Assembly: GCA_001970955.1 (NCBI GenBank)
Contig: MPUH01000393.1
Location: 1 to 58,160, forward strand
Origin: Stentor coeruleus
Taxonomy: Eukaryota > Ciliophora > Heterotrichea > Heterotrichida > Stentoridae
Direction: 5' to 3'
DNA: 58,160 nucleotides
Program-made: the position numbers and the translations under genes
Shown here: piece after piece, positions 53,532 to 58,160 of the stretch
Numbering within the stretch: position 1 is the stretch's first letter
Layout: every line of letters begins with the position of its first letter
Notes under the pieces: model-generated
Told to the model about the DNA's origin: nothing
The model's input: the letters and a program-made list of their open reading frames with translations, nothing else
Database searches by the model: none

Positions 53532-54372
53532 TCACAAATCATTTTCACCCGCGAGACTCATCATAAAAATAATTATTACCACAAAAAATGTCAAATATAC
53601 AAAGTCAAGCTTTCGCTCTTTATACATATTAAGCTTATAATCTTGTATATGATCTAATATCCCAGTTCTAATAGCTTTAATAATCTCATCCCATTCCAAA
53701 TTAAGCCACCACTTTTTTGGATTAACAATTTTGCTTTTATGTATTTTCTTAGCTCTATTAAGTTCTTTTTCATTTGGATTATCAATATAAAAATCTAATG
53801 GATTTTTTATGATTTTACTGATGAAAAAGTCTTGAAAATTTCCCCTATTTCATTACGATCAGATTTATGTTGTTGATGATATTTTTCCTATGCAGTTTAT
53901 CGTTCAAGAAAATTTGAGTATTTATCTTTATATACTTCTAAATCTTCTGATATTTTAAGTCTTATTTGTTTTATAAGATATTCATGTCTTTCGGATGTTA
54001 AAGATTTATAGAAAGCATCTGGTAGACCTTGATAGGTTCAGATTAGGGGTTGTTTGATACTTTTTTGTATTGGTTCTTGTGTTTTAAACTTCTTCTTGCA
54101 CATCTTCCTTGTCAGAAAGCTTGGATAAGAGTTGCTGCTTGATGTTTTTTACGGAGATAGAGTTTTATTACAGCTTCTGTAGGAAGTTTGGATAGGAAAA
54201 AGAATTCACGTTATTTAGCTTCAAGTTTTTTATGATGTTTTTACCTGAGGATTATGAGTTCTTGTCTTTGTATTCCATTGAGGGTTTGATGAGTTTTTCT
54301 AGAACGACGATACGCGCGGCTCTTTGGATAATGACTGCCACTTGTTCAGGTGTGTATTTTATTATTAATGAT
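53532..54372 (-). pseudogene. Decayed IQ-motif protein with C-terminal membrane span
   Basis: The minus strand reads as one protein if several breaks are ignored. From about 54350: KYTPEQVAVIIQRA, frameshift, YRRSRKTHQTLNGIQRQEL, stops at 54241-54243 and 54211-54213, then LPTEAVIKLYLRKKHQAATL and an IQ motif broken by TGA (54112-54114). A stop at 54043-54045 and a frameshift follow, then YQGLPDAFYKSLTSERHEYL, stops at 53897-53899 and 53888-53890, a third frameshift and a clean 100-codon end with KLDFVYLTFFVVIIIFMMS to TGA 53532-53534. No 15-nt introns explain the breaks. All six in-frame stops fall at codons one transition from Gln or Trp. Confidence 0.6.
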
Positions 54373-55173
54373 TTTGAAGAATTTTATAGAATTTATAAAA
54401 GGATTTAGTTGGGATTTTAGAAGAAATTTGTGTTGAGGAATGATTTTTTAGTTAGGTTTTGCATGCAAAAATGTGTTTTTGGAAGTTTTAAGGATAGGGT
54501 TTTATAAATGAAAGGGTTTGTGGAATTTTATATGATTAAAGGTTTTATTGTTAGGAATTCTGTATATGAAGTGTATTTTTTTTTATAGATAATATTGGAA
54601 ATTTGAGTTTATGATTATTTTTTGTTATGGGATGAGGATATTAATATAGAATAGTTCGATAAAAGAGTTTGAAAAGATATTTTTATATTAAAACTAATGA
54701 TATAAGTACTTAATGATAACTATTATTAACCCTATCGAAGAAAAGAATGGTTTTATTAAATTATTTTATATTATCTATACAAAAAGTAATAATTTTCTTT
54801 ATAAATTCCCATTAATAATTAGTCTTAAGTGCTGACAAGGAAGTCGTGTTATAAAATAAAATCATAAGAATGACTTAGACTATTTTCTCTTTATATAAAT
54901 TTAGTAGATGTCTAATATTTATAATAACTGTATTTAATACAATTTACAATAATAACTTGTATAATTATTATATGAAAACTTTTTACATATTTATTTATAT
55001 ACAGATCCAATAGTATTTACAGTTAAAAGCTTTACTACTGAATTCAAAACTCTAATTTTCTATTATTTTCATATATAATTATTCATCTCTTTTCTTATAT
55101 TCTATATAATATCTCACAATTACTAAAATTATTAACTTAAAATAGTAATTTAATTCTTTAGGTTTAGCAAACC
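54373..55173. other. Intergenic, AT-rich
   Basis: About 800 bp, G/T-rich at the left and A/T-rich afterwards. No exon supported. Confidence 0.55.
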
Positions 55174-56127
55174 CTAATTTATTACTTTAGTCTCAGGAGT
55201 TTTTTCTTGAAGACTGACAATATTAGGAAATTGCTCTATTTTTATCGGATTAGTTTTACTATAAAGCATTTCTGTAACATAATTTCCTTCATCTGATTCG
55301 AAGTTAGACTCTTTTATTTTATCTTGTAATAAATTAACTTCTTCATTGTGCTTTAACTGGTAATTATTAATCACTTCTAAAGAATTTTTGTATTTTTCGT
55401 TAAGTAATTCAATTTTCCTAAGAGCTTTGCTGTACTCTGATTCAAGTTTTTTGTATTTGATTTTCCTGCTTTCAAGTTTCCTTTTAAGACAGTGTGTATC
55501 ATTACAATATATTTCTTCGAATTTTTTATATATTTTCTTCAATCCCTGAAGTTCTTTTTTCAGTTTTTCAATTTCTTTATCTTTCTCAGCATCACTTCTC
55601 GCTTTATTTTGTTTACGACTATCCTCTAAACTAAGTGTTTCTAATTTTTCCAATTTAGCCGTTTCCTGATTTAGTGGTAAAGTCACTACTTCAACTAGTT
55701 TATCATTTACCTCATCAGTGATTACAATTTTTTTGAATTTATCCCTATCTTTAGTAGGAATTGGTGTAGAATTAAGAGATTCTGAAGTAATAACACTATA
55801 TTGTTTTTGTATATCTAATTCATCAACTTTTTCATATATTCTCATTGCTTTATAGCTTGTTTTTACAGAATGAGACCAATTATCGAAAGTACAATGTTTG
55901 GTAATTATATCTTCATATCTTGGAGATCCTTGTTCAGATCTAGATTGTGGGATTCGAAGTGTCTTGGTTGATTCAGGTAGTAAAAATTGCCTAAGGGAAC
56001 CTTGTATGCTTTCTGTGTTTTTCAATTGTGGTAATACAAAAGAAGGATATTTTATAGGATTGAATTTCCCTGTATAGCTCTTGGAAGTCTTTATTTCTGA
56101 ACTTAAATTTCTTAGTTGTTTACTCAT
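55174..56127 (-). CDS. Coiled-coil protein, unknown
   Basis: Single exon, 317 residues from ATG 56125-56127 (MSKQLRNLSSE), stop TAG. The open frame extends upstream to 56409 without another ATG and with AT-rich codons, so that part is not included. The N-terminal half is Ser/Thr-rich; residues ~175-290 form a coiled coil (KEIEKLKKELQGLKKIYKKF, then KALRKIELLNEKYKNSL). A CNDTHC motif lies in the middle. No family recognised. Confidence 0.6.
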   Translation of the reverse strand: MSKQLRNLSSEIKTSKSYTGKFNPIKYPSFVLPQLKNTESIQGSLRQFLLPESTKTLRIPQSRSEQGSPRYEDIITKHCTFDNWSHSVKTSYKAMRIYEKVDELDIQKQYSVITSESLNSTPIPTKDRDKFKKIVITDEVNDKLVEVVTLPLNQETAKLEKLETLSLEDSRKQNKARSDAEKDKEIEKLKKELQGLKKIYKKFEEIYCNDTHCLKRKLESRKIKYKKLESEYSKALRKIELLNEKYKNSLEVINNYQLKHNEEVNLLQDKIKESNFESDEGNYVTEMLYSKTNPIKIEQFPNIVSLQEKTPETKVIN

Positions 56128-56581
56128 ATTATTGAACTTTATTAAAAAAAGTGTGAGCTCATTTTTGAAGTTTTGGATTGTTTTAATTGTTTGAATAATT
56201 TTTGAGAATAATTTGACAATAAGATGAATTTGTTGCAAATAATTAGTAGAAAATAGTTTTTGTTTAGTGAAATTATATGCTTGGTAATAAATAGAATAAG
56301 TATAGAATTGTCTTAGAAATTTTAAGATATTGGGAGAAAGTTTGATATTTTCATTTGGAGGTATATTAATGATATTATGTTTTATAAAAAGATTTTTATG
56401 AAGGATCAAGATATTATTTTACTCTTTTAACATTGAAAATAGTTTATGATACCTAATTGACTTGTAAACTATAAAAAAATATTTATATACTAAATTAAGA
56501 TTAGATTAAATTTGTTTTATATCCGATATTAAAAATGTATTGAATCGTTAATATAATATAAAAGCAGTTTAGCTTATAAAT
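56128..56581. other. Divergent intergenic region
   Basis: 454 bp of AT-rich DNA between the coiled-coil gene start and the LRR-like relic region. No gene seen. Confidence 0.5.
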
Positions 56582-58160
56582 ATGAAAACACCTACTAAGA
56601 CTAACTGTTCTTCAGGAGAATCAATCGAAAACACTCTGAAAAAAATCGAAGTATCTGATAAAATCTTCAAACTAGTTTTATACATAAAGGATTATAGATA
56701 AAATTATTGACTAGTAAACTTAAATTATATGAGATATGATAAAAAAATTATAAAAAACTGTATAGAATAATAGATTTGAATAATTCCTAGAGTCTAATTA
56801 AATTAAAGGTATATTTAAATACTAAAATTTCACAATAATTAGCAAATACATAAAATCAGAAGTCAATAAATTTTGTTTAATGACAAAATTGTTTAATTAA
56901 GTTCAGTTTTAAAAGGCTAGATAACTAAAAAAAAACACATTCAAAAATGTTCCAATTGAAATTCATAAGCTTGATAACTAATCAATTGTAAAACTCATAG
57001 GAAATAATTAAAAAGCAATTTTTAGGCAAAAAATGTATCAAAAACTTGAAGATATTGCATAGTATTGAATTAAAAACGCAGATGAGTAGTGTTAGTTTTC
57101 ATATTAATGCTCTAAATGATATAATAATTAAGAAAATAAATCAAAATTATAAAAAGCTAAATACAATTTTCTCATCACTTCATAGTTTATTCTCAAACAA
57201 AGATCAACAATAAAAAAACTACTTATTTTTCTTTCTTTTAAATTGAAATCAGTTTAGATTATACTTTTTATATCAACAAATCTTAAAACAACACATAAAA
57301 AACTTTAATCAAGACTTGAAATTTCATTATCTTCACTAGATCTTAAAAATAAAATTTGTCTATATTTAGTTTATAAAATGGAATTACCTTCAAAGAGATT
57401 AAGCACTTGCAATGAACCAATTCAAAAAAGACCAAAAACTAATCTTCTTATAAAATCATCTGAATCTAACCGCAGATCGACAATTTTACGTAAAGATATT
57501 TGGATAAATTCTAAATTACCTAGGCACTTATTCTTATTTTCATATAATCCCTAGTCTGAATTCTTTCTTTTACTCCATAGTCAAAAATTCCAAGGACTAT
57601 AGAAAATCCTTAAATCTTTGCTTATATTTTGATTTTATAACATTAAGAAATCAAAATTATTTCGAAATTAGGGATGCTAATAAAAAAAGAATACCTTCTG
57701 AACTGTCAGGAACTTGAAAAACTAAAGATCAACTTTTATAGAGAAAAACCAGAAGGTATTTCATCGTTGTTTAATACTAAGAAAAGTTTGAGTAATTATT
57801 TATCCCCAATTGTATCATTAAAATCTTTAAAAGTACTCAAATTGGCAAATAAATGATAAACTTAGTGGTGAAGTTGAGAAAATTTTTGCTTTTTTTGAAA
57901 ATTTAGAAGTGTTGAAATATTTTTTGCTTGAAGAATTTGATGAAAAAAATTTATCTATGATAAGCAAATATGTAAAAAATATCAGAATAGTTCAAGAACA
58001 ACTTTAAAAAAACTTTCAATAAAATATAAGTCATTGGAAATATTAGATGTCGATGATTTATTTGAATTAATAAACAGCAGTAACTAGCTATAGAAGCATC
58101 CATATAGAAAAAATTTCTTGTAACTCATTAAAAACTTTGAAAATGCAAACTGAGTATAAT
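56582..58160 (+). pseudogene. LRR-like gene relic(s), broken
   Basis: Two start-like segments: ATG 56582 (MKTPTKTNCSSGESIENTLK, 38 codons) and ATG 57378 (MELPSKRLSTCNEPIQKRPK, 56 codons to a TAG). From 57674 successive open pieces in shifting frames carry Leu-rich spacing: LSPIVSLKSLKVLKLANK, then FFENLEVLKYFLLEEFDEKN, then KSLEILDVDDLFELINSS, then SLKTLKM at the window edge. At least three frame changes without usable 15-nt introns suggest a decayed leucine-rich-repeat gene. The right end is cut by the window. Confidence 0.4.

Noticed and set aside
53452-53564. Two C/D-box snoRNA-like units on the minus strand (ATGATGA ... CTGA twice)
   Set aside because: The first C box is the Met-Met-Ser codons of the decayed gene ending at 53532. 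Terminal stems are poor and no rRNA complementarity is recognised. The second unit (53452-53498) remains possible but weak.

Overview
The window looks like macronuclear DNA of a heterotrich ciliate, most likely Stentor coeruleus or a close relative. It is strongly AT-rich and gene-dense. Its genes are interrupted by introns of only 15 (rarely 16) nt that run GTA...AG, a hallmark of that group. The nuclear code appears standard: nearly all genes end in TAA or TAG, and a Rab GTPase ends exactly at its prenylation motif KKCC followed by TGA, so TGA is read as stop. Conserved proteins use only TGG for Trp.

Layout. 1-9 kb: the start of a secreted protein, a PEX11-like peroxisomal protein, an IQ-motif protein, a small gene and a coiled-coil protein. 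10-22.7 kb: CNOT11 (mRNA deadenylation), a hypothetical protein, two ankyrin genes in a very tight head-to-head pair, an R2R3 MYB factor, a cyclic-nucleotide-type K+ channel, a HERP-like ubiquitin-like membrane protein and a RING-coiled-coil E3. 23-28 kb: an LRR-like relic, a twin stem-loop RNA candidate, a hypothetical gene, enkurin (ciliary), TAF6 (TFIID/SAGA) and RPB10 (RNA polymerases), the last two converging with 2 bp between their stop codons. 28.5-39.4 kb: two paralogous GH38 alpha-mannosidases sharing three intron positions, separated by an unknown large protein gene and a B-box-like gene. 40-44.9 kb: a pseudo-E2 of the AKTIP/FTS type, small membrane and secreted proteins and hypothetical genes. 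46-53 kb: a Rab GTPase, PCNA with E2F-like promoter sites, an FHA-PP2C phosphatase and threonyl-tRNA synthetase with a GST-C-like C-terminal extension. 53-58 kb: tRNA-Gly(TCC), a decayed IQ-motif membrane-protein gene, a coiled-coil gene and an LRR-like relic.

Most striking feature. Inside the B-box-like gene (minus strand, 35160-35369) thirteen intron-like GT...AG units of 15-18 nt lie end to end, with only two 3-nt spacers. Excising the block joins flanking exons in frame. Upstream in the same gene two 15-nt introns are separated by 3 nt. This resembles an intron concatemer needing sequential or stacked splicing of minimal introns, and I know of no description of one.

Other structure. Nine single Ns are each flanked by direct duplications of 30-181 bp. 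These are unmerged contig overlaps; one frameshifts the K+ channel gene. Non-coding flanks of many genes show strong strand asymmetry (C-rich before, G-rich after, on the coding strand).
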